In this document: one piece after another, positions 31,758-40,340 of the stretch
How the letters are laid out: each line of letters begins with the position of its first letter
Numbering within the stretch: the stretch's first letter is position 1
Origin: Nonomuraea coxensis DSM 45129
GTDB lineage: Bacteria; Actinomycetota; Actinomycetes; Streptosporangiales; Streptosporangiaceae
NCBI RefSeq assembly: GCF_019397265.1
Contig: NZ_CP068985.1
Location: forward strand, 62,001-126,000
DNA length: 64,000 bases
Direction: 5' to 3'
The notes under the pieces: model-generated
Seen by the model: only the letters and a program-made list of their open reading frames with translations
Databases searched by the model: none
Told to the model about the DNA's origin: nothing
Made by a program: the position numbers and the translations under genes

Positions 31758-33197
31758 GATGCCCGCGGCTCTTGTGGATCATGACTGTTGTCTAGGCAGT
31801 CGATCTTCAAGAAACCACGGGCGTGCAGAACACTATAGAGATTTCTTCGGATGCGACACTGCTGCTGGGCCTGGAAGGCGTGGCGGTGGTGCGGGTGGAA
31901 CGCGACGATGACGGCCATCGGGTGGTCCACATGATCACTGATGATGAGACGGCACGGGCCTGCCCGGCGTGCGGGGTGTTCGCCACCCGGGTCAAGGAAC
32001 GTGTGCTCACCTCGCCCCGCGACCTGTGCGCCGGCGGTGAGACGATCAGCCTGCTGTGGCACAAACGCCGCTGGGTGTGCCGGGAGGAACGCTGTCGGCG
32101 CGGATCGTTCACCGAGCAGGTTCCGCAGGTCGGCGCGAGGATGCGGACCACCGCCAGGTTGCGGCGGGCCTGCGGGCGCAGCGTGGTGGACGGCGGGCGC
32201 ACCATCTCCCAGGCCGGGCGTGACCATCGGCTGTCCTGGCCGGTGGCGATGCGCGAGATGCGCGCCTATGCCACCGAGGTGCTGCCCGCCGAGCCGCTGC
32301 CGACCTCGGCAATCGGGATCGATGAGATCCGGCGGGGCGCTCCCCGCTGGGAACAGGATGCGGCCACCGGCAAGTACCGGCTGATCGCCGACCGATGGCA
32401 TGTCGGCTTCACCGATCTGTGCGGGGAGCAAGGGCTGCTCGGCCAGGTCGAAGGCCGCGTGGCGACGTCGGTCACGGCCTGGTTGAACGCCCGGCCCGCC
32501 GCATGGCGCAACGCCGTCTCCTACGTGGCGATCGACATGTGCGCGGTGTTTCGCTCGGCGATCCGCGCCGCGCTGCCACACGCGATCATCGTGGTGGACC
32601 ATTTCCACCTGGTGCAACTGGCCAACGCCAAGCTCGCTGAGCTGCGGCGGCGGCTGACCTGGAAGATGCGCGGACGCCGTGGACGCAAGGGCGACCCCGA
32701 ATACGACCACCGCCGCCTGCTGCGCGCCAATGCCGAGGAGTTGACCGCCGAGCAGCGTGCCGTCCTGGAACGCGACGTGGGCAGGATCGGCACCGCCGGC
32801 AGGCATCTGCTGGCAGGCTGGCACGCCAAGGAGAAACTGCGTCACCTGCTCGCGCTGGCCCGGACCAACCCGGCCCGCTCGCGGATCGCCCACCGCCTGC
32901 ACGCCTTTTTCGCCTGGTGCGCCGACCACGCCTACCTGCCCGAACTGGTCACCTTGGCCCAGAGCATCGCCGCCTGGTGGGCCGAGATCGAGGCGTTCAT
33001 CCGCACGGGCATCACCAATGCCAAGAGCGAAGGGACCAATCGCGTGATCAAGCTCGAAGCGCGCTGCGCGTACGGCTTCCGCAACACGAGCAATCAACGC
33101 CTCCGATCACGCTGCGCAACCACCCGCTCAAGCCGAAACCGAGCTATCCCCGCGTAAGTTCGATGACCCGACAAAGGTCGTGATCACGCCAGAGAAC
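31758..33197 (+). mobile_element. ISL3-family insertion sequence
   Basis: One transposase gene lies between imperfect inverted ends. The left end has GGCTCTTGTGGATCATGAC (about 31760-31778); the right end, read inward, has TTCTCTGGCGTGATCACGAC (about 33196 to 33177). The shared GATCA-GAC core supports the pairing, but the exact termini are uncertain to a few bases and no target duplication was recognised. It lies inside the AICE, between int and the right repeat. Confidence 0.7.
31823..33157 (+). CDS. ISL3-family transposase
   Basis: 444 aa. An N-terminal zinc-ribbon-like region (CPACGVFATRVKERV, with a later VCREERC) and an HTH precede the DDE_Tnp_ISL3 core. Visible are IGIDEIRRG, YVAIDMCAVFRSAIRAALPH, IIVVDHFHLVQLANAKL and, near the end, TGITNAKSEGTNRVIKLEAR, with the final Glu. 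The tail GFRNTSNQRLRSRCATTR is the family's usual ending. The frame appears complete. Confidence 0.85.
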   Translation: MQNTIEISSDATLLLGLEGVAVVRVERDDDGHRVVHMITDDETARACPACGVFATRVKERVLTSPRDLCAGGETISLLWHKRRWVCREERCRRGSFTEQVPQVGARMRTTARLRRACGRSVVDGGRTISQAGRDHRLSWPVAMREMRAYATEVLPAEPLPTSAIGIDEIRRGAPRWEQDAATGKYRLIADRWHVGFTDLCGEQGLLGQVEGRVATSVTAWLNARPAAWRNAVSYVAIDMCAVFRSAIRAALPHAIIVVDHFHLVQLANAKLAELRRRLTWKMRGRRGRKGDPEYDHRRLLRANAEELTAEQRAVLERDVGRIGTAGRHLLAGWHAKEKLRHLLALARTNPARSRIAHRLHAFFAWCADHAYLPELVTLAQSIAAWWAEIEAFIRTGITNAKSEGTNRVIKLEARCAYGFRNTSNQRLRSRCATTRSSRNRAIPA

Positions 33198-33550
33198 AGG
33201 GCAAGGAAGGCCATGACAAACTCGCCGTCTGGATCACCGACCCCGGAAGGTCGTCCTTCGACCCAGTTCATCGTGGCCCAAGCCTGCGTCGCGACGATCA
33301 CGCCGAACAGCATCGTGATCGAACCCAGGGCATAGCCAGGTGTACGCGTCCACGACCGTGTGGCGGTCAGCACGATGCCCACCAGCAACCCGAGTGGAAC
33401 GGTTACGACCTGTCCAGCGTCCAGCGCCATCAAGGCTGCGAGTCGTGCGTGCTCGAAATTCTCGCCGCGCTGGATCCACAAGAACGGCAGCGCTACGACA
33501 CCGCTGAGAAGGCCGATCGCCAGCAACCTGAGTAATGCCACGCGCATCAT
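33128..33550 (-). pseudogene. Small membrane protein truncated by the ISL3 insertion
   Basis: From the ATG at 33550 the frame gives about four TM segments (LLRLLAIGLLSGVVALPFLW, VVTVPLGLLVGIVLTA, YALGSITMLFGVIVATQAW, VMAFLALFSGVITTFV) and a soluble loop. The right end of the ISL3 element falls at about 33197, inside the last TM segment. The final roughly 23 residues to the stop at 33128 are therefore IS-encoded. The original C-terminus is lost, though a fused protein could be made. Not a recognised family. Confidence 0.5.
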
Positions 33551-33623
33551 GATCGCGGGCTTGCTTGCTCCTGTGCTAGCCGAACTGGAGGTGTAGCTGT
33601 ACTTTGCAGCTGTACAAGATCGA

Positions 33624-33657
33624 AAAGGCCACTTCCCGATCACGGGATGTGGCCTTT
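33624..33657. terminator. Bidirectional hairpin at the AICE right edge
   Basis: AAAGGCCAC pairs with GTGGCCTTT around a CCCGATCACGGG centre. It lies 10 nt beyond the tRNA-Ala 3' end and likely terminates tRNA-Ala. It is carried by the AICE, so integration replaces the chromosomal terminator (11756-11793) with its own. A close relative lies at 1452-1486. Confidence 0.7.
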
Positions 33658-33664
33658 GAGCTGC

Positions 33665-33708
33665 GGTGGAGCCTAGGAGATTCGAACTCCTGACTTCCTG
33701 CTTGCAAA
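33665..33708 (-). repeat. Right attachment site (att), tRNA side
   Basis: 44-bp direct copy of 11810-11853. Here the repeat is the 3' part of an intact tRNA-Ala, so integration regenerates a functional tRNA with element-derived 3' sequence. Confidence 0.9.
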
Positions 33709-33739
33709 GCAGGCGCTCTGCCAACTGAGCTAAGGCCCC
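33667..33739 (-). tRNA. tRNA-Ala (anticodon TGC)
   Basis: 73 nt. The acceptor stem GGGGCCT pairs with AGGCTCC (one G-U), with discriminator A. D-arm AGCTCAGTTGGCAGAGC; anticodon loop CTTTGCAAG within the stem CCTGC/GCAGG, giving TGC; T-arm with GGAGTTCGAATCTCC. CCA is not encoded. It is the integration target of the AICE. Confidence 0.95.
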
Positions 33740-33756
33740 TTCGAGACGAAGATAGC

Positions 33757-34485
33757 TTACCGGGCGGAGGATGCCACCTGCGTCGTGTCGAGGTCGTCGG
33801 TCAGGATCAGGCCGGGGAAGTCGACGATGGAGTCCAGGATGTGGGTCGCGCCGCCCTTGAGGAGGCGTTCGCGGCTGTGGACGCCGGTCATGAGGCCGGC
33901 CACGATGGAGGCGCCGGCGCGGCGGCCGCAGAGCATGTCGCTCTCCGAGTCGCCGACCACGGCCACGTTGCGCACGTCGGGTACGCCGAGGCGGAGGACG
34001 GCGTGGAGGACCATGTCGGGCCAGGGGCGGCCGCGGCCTCCCGCGTCTTCCGGGGAGATGGCCAGGTCGATGCGGTCGTGCCAGCCGAGGATGCCGAGGA
34101 CGCGGCTCAGCGTGGTGCGGCTGAAGCCGGTGATCAGGGCGAGCTTCACGTCGTTGCCGCGGAGCTTGTCGAGGACTTCGAGGACACCGGGCATGGGTTC
34201 GAGACCCGCGCGCTCCAGGGCGTCCTCGTAGGAGCGCTCGAAGGTCAGGTTCGCCGCCTGGGCCTGGGCCTCGTTGCCGGGGAAGATGCCGCGGAAGACG
34301 TCGATCTTGGGGCAGCCCCGGGACCGGTGCACGTGAACCATGGCTCGCGCGTACGCTCCGGTCCCGGGCACTATGCCCTGTGTCGCGATCGCCTCGGCGA
34401 AGGCGCGTTCGACCATGGCGATGTCACCGACCGTGGTGCCTGCAAGGTCCAGGCACACCAGCTTGATGGGGACGATGTCACTCAT
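33757..34485 (-). CDS. Phosphonatase-like HAD hydrolase
   Basis: 242 aa. The HAD motif I CLDLAGTTVGD carries the nucleophile Asp13 and the Ala that marks phosphonatase (PhnX)-like members. A helical cap (about 20-95) is followed by motif II ALITGFSRTTLSRVLG, a Lys-free RGRPWPDMVLHAV segment and motif IV VAVVGDSESDMLCGRRAG. The active-site Lys of true phosphonoacetaldehyde hydrolases is not obvious, so a general phosphatase role is safer. It lies immediately 5' of tRNA-Ala on the same strand. Confidence 0.8.
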   Translation of the reverse strand: MSDIVPIKLVCLDLAGTTVGDIAMVERAFAEAIATQGIVPGTGAYARAMVHVHRSRGCPKIDVFRGIFPGNEAQAQAANLTFERSYEDALERAGLEPMPGVLEVLDKLRGNDVKLALITGFSRTTLSRVLGILGWHDRIDLAISPEDAGGRGRPWPDMVLHAVLRLGVPDVRNVAVVGDSESDMLCGRRAGASIVAGLMTGVHSRERLLKGGATHILDSIVDFPGLILTDDLDTTQVASSAR

Positions 34486-34500
34486 CGCCTCGCCGGTCGG

Positions 34501-34620
34501 TTAGTTCTCGCTGCCGGTCGCCTCGGTCCAGAGATCGAGCTCGGCGCGGTCGGCCTGCACCTTACGCCAGATCAGCAACCCCCCGAGGGCGATCAGCGCA
34601 AGAACGAGCAGCTTCTTCAC
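34501..34620 (-). CDS. DLW-39 family small membrane protein
   Basis: 39 aa, GTG start. It consists of a Lys-Lys start (VKKLLVLALIALGGLLIWRK), one TM helix and a charged tail containing the family signature ELDLWTEAT. DLW-39 peptides are conserved in Actinomycetota, commonly between gyrA/tRNA-Ile/tRNA-Ala and ppiA, so its presence supports proximity to oriC. Function unknown. A weak ribosome-binding site lies upstream, and the HAD gene follows 15 bp downstream. Confidence 0.85.
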   Translation of the reverse strand: MKKLLVLALIALGGLLIWRKVQADRAELDLWTEATGSEN

Positions 34621-34926
34621 GGTGTGACCCCACTTCTTCGACGGCCTCACCTGCCGGGGTGAGACCCAACGGTTGACATGCAGCCTAGCAAGGGATGGCT
34701 GCGGTCCTCGTGTTGAGCGCGGACCAGATGTGCGGATTGGGCGGTGAAATGTGTGGATTGGGGGATGGGTAGGGATACGAGCAGGTGCCGAAACAACTGC
34801 TCAGGCAACTTTTCAAGCTAGCGAGTGCTCGGCGAGTCTTCGCGTCGTCCTCAAGGGCCCACCATATCCAGGGGTGACGGTTCTCACGTGCCGACAGGGC
34901 CGCGTGTCCGGATTCAGGGGCTTGAA

Positions 34927-34945
34927 CATACCCTAGGGGGGTATG
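34927..34945. promoter_or_regulatory. CsoR-like operator, copy 1
   Basis: CATACCCTAGGGGGGTATG is an imperfect palindrome of the TACCC/GGGTA type bound by actinobacterial CsoR copper repressors. It lies about 160 bp before copZ. Confidence 0.65.
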
Positions 34946-35038
34946 CTACTTTCGCCGGGATGGCTGGACGCCGTGAGCGAACGGCCCGCCGCTGGAGCGC
35001 TTTCGTCCGTACGTCAAGGGGAGAGGCAAGACGTCGAA

Positions 35039-35055
35039 ATACCCTAGGGGGGTAC
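35039..35055. promoter_or_regulatory. CsoR-like operator, copy 2
   Basis: ATACCCTAGGGGGGTAC shares the TACCCTAGGGGGGTA core with copy 1 and lies about 50 bp before the copZ ATG, where it would cover the promoter. No csoR gene is in the window. Confidence 0.7.
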
Positions 35056-35103
35056 GGTGTTAGATTCGATGAGGACGTACTTGAGCATGTTGAGGAGACC
35101 GTG

Positions 35104-35319
35104 ATGACCGTTACCGCCACCTACACCGTCAAGGGCATGACCTGCGGACACTGCGTCAGCTCGGTGAAGGAGGAGGTCGGCGAGGTCGCCGGCGTCACCT
35201 CCGTCGAGGTCGAGCTGGAGAGTGGGCTGCTCACGGTCAGCAGTGACGAGCCGGTCGAGCAGGCGAGGATCGCCGCGGCGGTGGAAGAGGCCGGGTACGA
35301 ACTGACGGGCCGGTCGTGA
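35104..35319 (+). CDS. copZ: Copper chaperone CopZ (HMA domain)
   Basis: 71 aa. A single heavy-metal-associated domain carries the copper-binding GMTCGHC (residues 11-17, in VKGMTCGHCVSSVKEEVG) and the usual beta-alpha-beta continuation GVTSVEVELESGLLTV and AAVEEAGYEL. It passes Cu(I) to the CopA ATPase encoded two genes downstream. ATG at 35104 gives the standard family length. Two CsoR-like boxes upstream imply copper induction. The last 4 nt overlap the next gene. Confidence 0.92.
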   Translation: MTVTATYTVKGMTCGHCVSSVKEEVGEVAGVTSVEVELESGLLTVSSDEPVEQARIAAAVEEAGYELTGRS

Positions 35320-36374
35320 ACGCGGCCGGCAAGCTAGGCGCGGCCGGCAAGTTGGGCGCGTACGTCCTGGGGCTGGCTGTCGTGTTCGGCGGGGCCCTGG
35401 GCGTGGGGCGGGTCGCGGCCTCGGGCGACGGAAGGGATTCCGCGTCCGCCGCCGCGCCGGCCAGCGACTCGACCAGCGGCAAGGCCGAGGACAAGACGGG
35501 TGCCCAGGGCGAACACGCCCACGACGACGCCCACGACAATGCCCACGCCGACGGCGAGGCCGACAGTAAGACCAAGAGCGATACCCCCGGGGGGCTCCAG
35601 GTGTCCCAGAACGGTTACACCCTTTCCCTGCTCACCACCCCGGTCGCCGGCCGCCCCATGGACCTGACGTTCCGCGTCACCGGCCCCGACCAGCGCCCGG
35701 TGACCGCCTACAAGGTCGAGCACGACAAGAAGATGCACTTCATCGTCGTCTCCCGCGACCTCACCAGCTTCCAGCACGTCCACCCCGAGCTGGCCGCGGA
35801 CGGCACCTGGAAGACCCGCCTGACGCTGCCCGCCCCCGGCGCCTACCGCGCCTTCGCCGACTTCGTCCCCGAAAGCCCCGAGGGCCCCGAGGGCCACGAG
35901 GGCCACGAGGGCCACGAGGGCCCTGAGGGCGGCGAGAAGCTGACGCTGGGCGCGGACCTCCAGGCCGCGGGCGACTACCGGCCGCAGCCGTTGCCGCACG
36001 TCAGCCGTACGGCGACGGTCGGCGACTACACGGTGAACCTCGCCGGTAACCTGGTGCCGGGCCGGTCGAGCAAGCTCACGCTCACGGTCAGCAAGGACGG
36101 CAAGCCGGTGACGGATCTGCAGCCCTACCTGGGCGCGTACGGACATCTGGTCGCGCTGCGCGCGGGTGACCTCGCCTACCTGCACGTGCATCCGGAGGAG
36201 AGCGCGCAGGCCGGGCCGGAGATCACGTTCTACGTGGAGGCGCCGAGCGTCGGCAACTACCGGCTGTTCCTCGACTTCCAGCATGACGACCAGGTGCGGC
36301 CGGCGAGCTTCACCGTTCCCGCCACCCTCGCCGACGGGCACGCGCCCTCGGCCACCCACGACCACGGCCACTGA
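35316..36374 (+). CDS. Membrane-anchored His/Glu-rich periplasmic copper-operon protein
   Basis: 352 aa, GTG start overlapping copZ. A TM/signal anchor (AYVLGLAVVFGGALGVG) precedes an Asp/His-rich linker (HAHDDAHDNAHADGEAD), then two similar beta-rich halves. The first has MHFIVVSRDLTSFQHVHPEL and LTLPAPGAYRAFADF; the second has YGHLVALRAGDLAYLHVHPE and PSVGNYRLFLDF. The paired HVHPE motifs look like metal ligands. A GHEG repeat lies between the halves (about 192-204), and the C-terminus is HDHGH. It resembles heavy-metal-binding secreted proteins of copper operons. Likely an extracytoplasmic copper buffer. Confidence 0.7.
   Translation: MNAAGKLGAAGKLGAYVLGLAVVFGGALGVGRVAASGDGRDSASAAAPASDSTSGKAEDKTGAQGEHAHDDAHDNAHADGEADSKTKSDTPGGLQVSQNGYTLSLLTTPVAGRPMDLTFRVTGPDQRPVTAYKVEHDKKMHFIVVSRDLTSFQHVHPELAADGTWKTRLTLPAPGAYRAFADFVPESPEGPEGHEGHEGHEGPEGGEKLTLGADLQAAGDYRPQPLPHVSRTATVGDYTVNLAGNLVPGRSSKLTLTVSKDGKPVTDLQPYLGAYGHLVALRAGDLAYLHVHPEESAQAGPEITFYVEAPSVGNYRLFLDFQHDDQVRPASFTVPATLADGHAPSATHDHGH
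35877..35931 (+). repeat. Short tandem repeat coding for Gly-His-Glu-Gly
   Basis: A 9-bp unit (GAGGGCCAC) is repeated about four times, flanked by the variant GAGGGCCCC/GAGGGCCCT. It adds His and Glu residues to the linker of the copper-operon protein and is likely length-variable. Confidence 0.6.
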
Positions 36375-36404
36375 CGGCACGGACGCGACGAAGGGAGAGG
36401 TGAC

Positions 36405-38615
36405 ATGTCCTCCGTAACCGAGGGCAAGGCTGTCGAGCTCACGATCGGCGGCATGACCTGCGCGTCCTGCGCCAACCGGATCGAGCGCAAGCTCAACAAG
36501 CTCGACGGCGTGACCGCGACGGTCAACTACGCGACCGAGAAGGCGAAGGTCACCTTCCCGGAGGACCTCGATCCGCGGACGCTGGTCGAGGAGGTCGAGA
36601 AGGCGGGCTACACCGCCGCGCTCCCCGCCCCACCCGCCGCCGAGGAGGAAGCGGAGAAGAAGGAGGAGGGGCAGCCGGACGAGCTGCGCCGCCGGCTGAT
36701 CACCGCGATCGTGCTGAGCGTCCCGGTGGTGGCGATGGCGATGATCCCGCCGCTGCAGTTCCCGAACTGGCAGTGGTTGTCGCTGACGCTGGCGGCGCCG
36801 GTCGTGGTGTACGCGGGCTGGCCGTTCCACAAGGCGGCCTGGGCCAACCTGCGTCACGGCGCGGCCACCATGGACACGCTGATCTCCATGGGCACGCTGG
36901 CGGCGTTCGGCTGGTCGCTGTGGGCGCTGTTCTTCGGCTCGGCGGGCACGCCGGGGATGACGCACCCGTTCGAGTTCACGATCGAGCGCACCGACGGCTC
37001 CGGCAACATCTACCTGGAGGCGGCGGCGGGGGTGACGGCGTTCATCCTGGCCGGGCGTTACTTCGAGTCCCGTTCGAAGCGGCGGGCGGGCGCGGCGCTG
37101 CGGGCGCTGATGGAGCTGGGCGCGAAGGACGTGGAGCTGGCCGACGGCAGCCGGGTGCCGGTCGAACGGCTCCAGGCCGGCGACCGGTTCGTGGTGCGGC
37201 CGGGCGAGAAGATCGCCACGGACGGCGTGGTCGAGGAGGGCACCTCGGCGGTGGACACCTCGATGCTGACGGGCGAGTCGGTGCCGGTCGAGGTCAAGCC
37301 GGGCGACGGCGTGACCGGCGCGACCGTCAACGCGGGCGGCCGGCTCATCGTGCGGGCCACCAGGGTCGGCGCCGACACGCAGCTCGCGCAGATGGCGCGG
37401 CTGGTGGAGGAGGCGCAGACCGGCAAGGCGCAGGTGCAGCGGCTGGCCGACCGGATCTCGGGCGTGTTCGTGCCGGTCGTGATCGCGCTGGCCGTCGGCA
37501 CGCTCGGCTACTGGCTCGGCACCGGCAACGGGGCGGGGGCGGCGTTCACGGCCGCGGTGGCGGTCCTGATCATCGCCTGCCCGTGCGCGCTGGGCCTCGC
37601 CACGCCGACGGCGCTGCTGGTCGGCACCGGGCGGGGCGCGCAGCTCGGCATCCTCATCAAGGGCCCCGAGGTGCTGGAGTCCACGCGCAAGGTGGACACC
37701 GTCGTCCTGGACAAGACCGGCACGGTCACCGAGGGCCGCATGACGCTGACCACCGTGCACCTGGCCGAGGGGGAGACCCGCGAGGAGGTGCTGCGGCTGG
37801 CCGGGGCGCTGGAGAACGCCTCCGAGCACCCGATCGCCCAGGCCGTCGCCCGCGAGGCCGCCTCGGAGGCCGTCGTCGAGGACTTCGCGAACGTCGAGGG
37901 GCTCGGCGTGCAGGGCGTCGTGGACGGGCACGCGGTGCTGGTCGGACGCCCCCGGCTGCTCGCCGAGTGGTCGCAGCACCTGCCCGCGGACCTCGCGGGC
38001 AAGCTGGAGGAGGAGCAGGCCAAGGGCCGTACGGTCGTCGCCGTCGGCTGGGACGGGAAGGCGCGGGCGCTGCTGGTGGTGGCGGACGTCGTCAAGCCCA
38101 CCAGCAAGGAGGCGGTCGCGCAGCTCAGGGCGCTGGGGCTCACCCCGGTGCTGCTGACCGGCGACAACGAGGCCGTGGCCACGACGGTGGCGCACGAGGT
38201 GGGCATCGACGAGGTGATCGCCGACGTGCTGCCCGCCGAGAAGGTGGACGTCGTCAAGCGGCTCCAGGGCGAGGGCAAGGTCGTGGCCATGGTGGGCGAC
38301 GGGGTCAACGACGCCGCCGCGCTGGCCCAGTCCGACCTGGGGCTGGCGATGGGCACCGGCACCGACGCCGCCATCGCGGCTGCGGACCTGACGCTGGTGC
38401 GCGGCGACCTGCGGGTGGCGCCGGACGCGATCCGGCTCTCGCGCCGGACGCTGGCGGTCATCAAGGGCAACCTGTTCTGGGCGTTCGCGTACAACGTGGC
38501 GGCGCTGCCGCTGGCGGCGGCGGGGCTGCTCAATCCGATGATCGCGGGGGCGGCCATGGCGTTCTCCAGCGTGTTCGTCGTGAGCAACAGCCTACGGCTG
38601 CGCGCGTTCCGCTGA
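36405..38615 (+). CDS. copA: Copper-exporting P1B-type ATPase CopA
   Basis: 736 aa. It pumps Cu(I) out of the cytosol. The N-terminal HMA domain has GMTCASC (16-22). Eight predicted TM helices include the metal-selective CPC (392-394, [10 protein letters not shown]). The actuator loop has [13 protein letters not shown]; the phosphorylation site is D436 in DKTGT; the nucleotide domain has SEHPIAQAV; the hinge is [10 protein letters not shown] (631-640). The C-terminus carries the NPM segment of TM7 ([11 protein letters not shown]). RBS GGGAGAGG; 30 bp after the His-rich protein gene, same operon. Confidence 0.95.
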   Translation: MSSVTEGKAVELTIGGMTCASCANRIERKLNKLDGVTATVNYATEKAKVTFPEDLDPRTLVEEVEKAGYTAALPAPPAAEEEAEKKEEGQPDELRRRLITAIVLSVPVVAMAMIPPLQFPNWQWLSLTLAAPVVVYAGWPFHKAAWANLRHGAATMDTLISMGTLAAFGWSLWALFFGSAGTPGMTHPFEFTIERTDGSGNIYLEAAAGVTAFILAGRYFESRSKRRAGAALRALMELGAKDVELADGSRVPVERLQAGDRFVVRPGEKIATDGVVEEGTSAVDTSMLTGESVPVEVKPGDGVTGATVNAGGRLIVRATRVGADTQLAQMARLVEEAQTGKAQVQRLADRISGVFVPVVIALAVGTLGYWLGTGNGAGAAFTAAVAVLIIACPCALGLATPTALLVGTGRGAQLGILIKGPEVLESTRKVDTVVLDKTGTVTEGRMTLTTVHLAEGETREEVLRLAGALENASEHPIAQAVAREAASEAVVEDFANVEGLGVQGVVDGHAVLVGRPRLLAEWSQHLPADLAGKLEEEQAKGRTVVAVGWDGKARALLVVADVVKPTSKEAVAQLRALGLTPVLLTGDNEAVATTVAHEVGIDEVIADVLPAEKVDVVKRLQGEGKVVAMVGDGVNDAAALAQSDLGLAMGTGTDAAIAAADLTLVRGDLRVAPDAIRLSRRTLAVIKGNLFWAFAYNVAALPLAAAGLLNPMIAGAAMAFSSVFVVSNSLRLRAFR

Positions 38616-39827
38616 GCGGCGGAGCGCCCAGCGGACGGCCGGCGCCATCGCGGCGCCGGCCGCCGCGAACATCGCGCCGAGGACGAGCCAGCCGAGCGTC
38701 CCGCCGCCGAGGACGAGCGCGGTGAGCGCGACCGGGCCGAGCATGCGGGCGACGGCGGTGCCGGTGCCGAAGAAGCCCTGGTACTGCCCCTGGCGGTCGT
38801 CGGGGGCGAGGCCGAAGCTGATCTCCCAGGCGCCGGCGGCCAGCAGCATCTCGCCCCACACCAGCAGCGCCGCGCCCAGCAGCAGGTACGGCCACCCGTA
38901 CGGGCTGAGCGCGAACACCGCGCAGGCCGCCAGCATCATCAGCCCGGCCCGCCGCACCGACGCGGACGCCTCCCGCAGGGTCCGCACCCGGCGGGCCACC
39001 CGCACCTGGAAGGCGAGCACGCTGCCGGTGTTCACCAGGAGCAGCGCGGCCACCACCCACGACGGCGCGGACGTCCGCCCGGCGATCCACAGCGGCACGA
39101 TGACGCTGAGCAGCGGCATGTAGAACAGCAGCACCGCGTTGATCAGCGTGACCAGCGCGTACGGCCGGTCCCGCAGCACGGTCAGCCTGCCGGAAGGAAC
39201 GGCGCCGCCCGCGGCTCCGCCCGCCGGGCGGAGTGCGGGGAGCCGCAGCAGGAGGGCGGCGGCGACGAGGAAGCCGGCCGCGTCGAGGGCGAAGAGCGCC
39301 GTGTACGCGGCGGGCGTGTCCAGCCAGAGCGCGATCCCGCCGAGCCCGGCCCCGACGGCGAGGCCGCCGTTCAGCGTGGCCTGGAGCATCGCGCGGGCCG
39401 CGGTCCGCCCGGCGGGCGGCACGAGGCCGGCGAGCAGGGCCTGGCGGGCGGCCGACAGGCCGGTCTGCGCGATGCCGTACAAGCAGGTGACCAGCAGGAA
39501 CGGCGCGAACGAGCGGACCAGCGCGAACGAGGCCACCGCGACGGCGGTCGCGACCGCCAGCGTCACGGCGATGCCGCGCGGGCCGCGCCGGTCGGCGAGG
39601 TGCCCGAGCGGGACCCCGGCCACCATGCCGGCGGCCCAGCCGGCCGTGAGGCCGAGCCCGATCTGGGCCGGGGGCAGGCCCACGACCTTCGCGAAGTAGA
39701 AGGCGGAGGCGACGAGGTAGGCCCCGTCGCCGACGGAGTTCGCGAACTGCGCCTGGGCGAGCACCCGCCGCCCGGAGCCCCGGCGGCCGGCGGCGGACGC
39801 CGGGGCGGCGAGAGTGACGGCGGTCAT
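38592..39827 (-). CDS. MFS transporter
   Basis: 411 aa with 12 probable TM segments, Ala/Leu/Gly-rich. The motif-A loop between TM2 and TM3 is [19 protein letters not shown], typical of drug-efflux type MFS proteins. A second similar region in the C-half ([20 protein letters not shown]) shows the two six-helix bundles. ATG at 39827 overlaps the AhpD-like gene stop (ATGA), so the two form an operon controlled by the divergent MocR regulator. The 3' end overlaps copA by 24 bp in opposite orientation. Substrate unknown. Confidence 0.8.
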   Translation of the reverse strand: MTAVTLAAPASAAGRRGSGRRVLAQAQFANSVGDGAYLVASAFYFAKVVGLPPAQIGLGLTAGWAAGMVAGVPLGHLADRRGPRGIAVTLAVATAVAVASFALVRSFAPFLLVTCLYGIAQTGLSAARQALLAGLVPPAGRTAARAMLQATLNGGLAVGAGLGGIALWLDTPAAYTALFALDAAGFLVAAALLLRLPALRPAGGAAGGAVPSGRLTVLRDRPYALVTLINAVLLFYMPLLSVIVPLWIAGRTSAPSWVVAALLLVNTGSVLAFQVRVARRVRTLREASASVRRAGLMMLAACAVFALSPYGWPYLLLGAALLVWGEMLLAAGAWEISFGLAPDDRQGQYQGFFGTGTAVARMLGPVALTALVLGGGTLGWLVLGAMFAAAGAAMAPAVRWALRRSAERAQP

Positions 39828-40273
39828 GGCTGGTACGACTCGGGCGTCATGCGGGTGGAGACCCCGATCCGGTTCCAGGCGTTGATCGCGGCCACCGCGA
39901 CCACGAGCGCCGCCATCTCCTCCTCGCCGAAGTGCGCGGCGGCCTCGTTCCAGACGGCGTCGGTCACGTCGTCGGTGGACAGCCGGGTGGCGGCCTCGGT
40001 GAAGGCGAGCGCGGCCCGCTCCCGCTCGGTGAAGAACGGCGCCTCCCTCCACACCGCGACCGCGTGCAGCCGCGCGTCGCTCTCCCCTTCCTTCTTGGCG
40101 TCGGCGCTGTGCATGTCCACGCAGTAGACGCAGCCGTTGATCTGGCTGGCGCGCAGGTTGATCAGGTGGACGAGGGACGAGGGGAGCGGGCTCGCGGCGA
40201 CGAAGTGGTCCAGGAAGGCCATTCCACGGTAGGCCTCGCGGGCCAGGGAGCCGAGGTTCATGCGTTCGGTCAT
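39824..40273 (-). CDS. AhpD-like carboxymuconolactone decarboxylase family protein
   Basis: 149 aa. The AhpD fold is shown by LVHLINLRASQINGCVYCVD with the CxxC redox pair (about 57-60), the following MHSADAKKEG His, then AALAFTEAATRLSTDDV and AINAWNRIGVS. Such proteins act as alkylhydroperoxidase-like thiol peroxidases. ATG at 40273 is chosen; the longer frame to 40357 crosses the mocR promoter. It is coupled to the MFS gene and divergent from mocR by 67 bp. Confidence 0.85.
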   Translation of the reverse strand: MTERMNLGSLAREAYRGMAFLDHFVAASPLPSSLVHLINLRASQINGCVYCVDMHSADAKKEGESDARLHAVAVWREAPFFTERERAALAFTEAATRLSTDDVTDAVWNEAAAHFGEEEMAALVVAVAAINAWNRIGVSTRMTPESYQP

Positions 40274-40340
40274 GACTTCATCTTCGCGCCCGGCTTGTCC
40301 CACGATAAGCTCCAATTTCAAGCCAAATGATTGGGCCAAG

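Larger units (their letters stand above)
11810..33708. mobile_element. Integrated actinobacterial ICE (pSAM2-like AICE) in tRNA-Ala
   Basis: The element is delimited by 44-bp perfect direct repeats (11810-11853 and 33665-33708) equal to the 3' part of tRNA-Ala. The intact tRNA lies at the right end. The core order is that of AICEs: regulator, SCO3933-like gene, tra, spdB-like, rep, xis, int (25.9-31.5 kb). The left half carries a type I restriction-modification system with HEPN and PIN proteins. A separate ISL3-type insertion lies between int and the right repeat. Size about 21.9 kb. Core genes look intact, so excision and transfer may still be possible. Confidence 0.9.
34621..35103. other. 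Regulatory intergenic region before the copper operon
   Basis: About 480 bp with no supported gene. It holds two copies of a copper-responsive operator-like sequence (separate entries). The open frame running into copZ from 34825 has no start signal and crosses both boxes. Confidence 0.5.

Noticed and set aside
34825..35103. N-terminal extension of CopZ
   Set aside because: The extended frame has no start signal, crosses both operator copies, and is not part of the standard CopZ length.
35877..35931. Possible CRISPR-like or regulatory repeat
   Set aside because: The 9-bp repeats are in frame in a coding gene (Gly-His-Glu) with no spacers.
35334..38195. 953-aa minus-strand frame antisense to the copper operon
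   Set aside because: It covers three well-supported plus-strand genes, has Arg/His/Gln-rich low-complexity composition, and is the usual high-GC antisense artefact. The same applies to similar frames at 44415-46310, 46573-48903, 53627-55423, 55926-58850 and 58541-61087.
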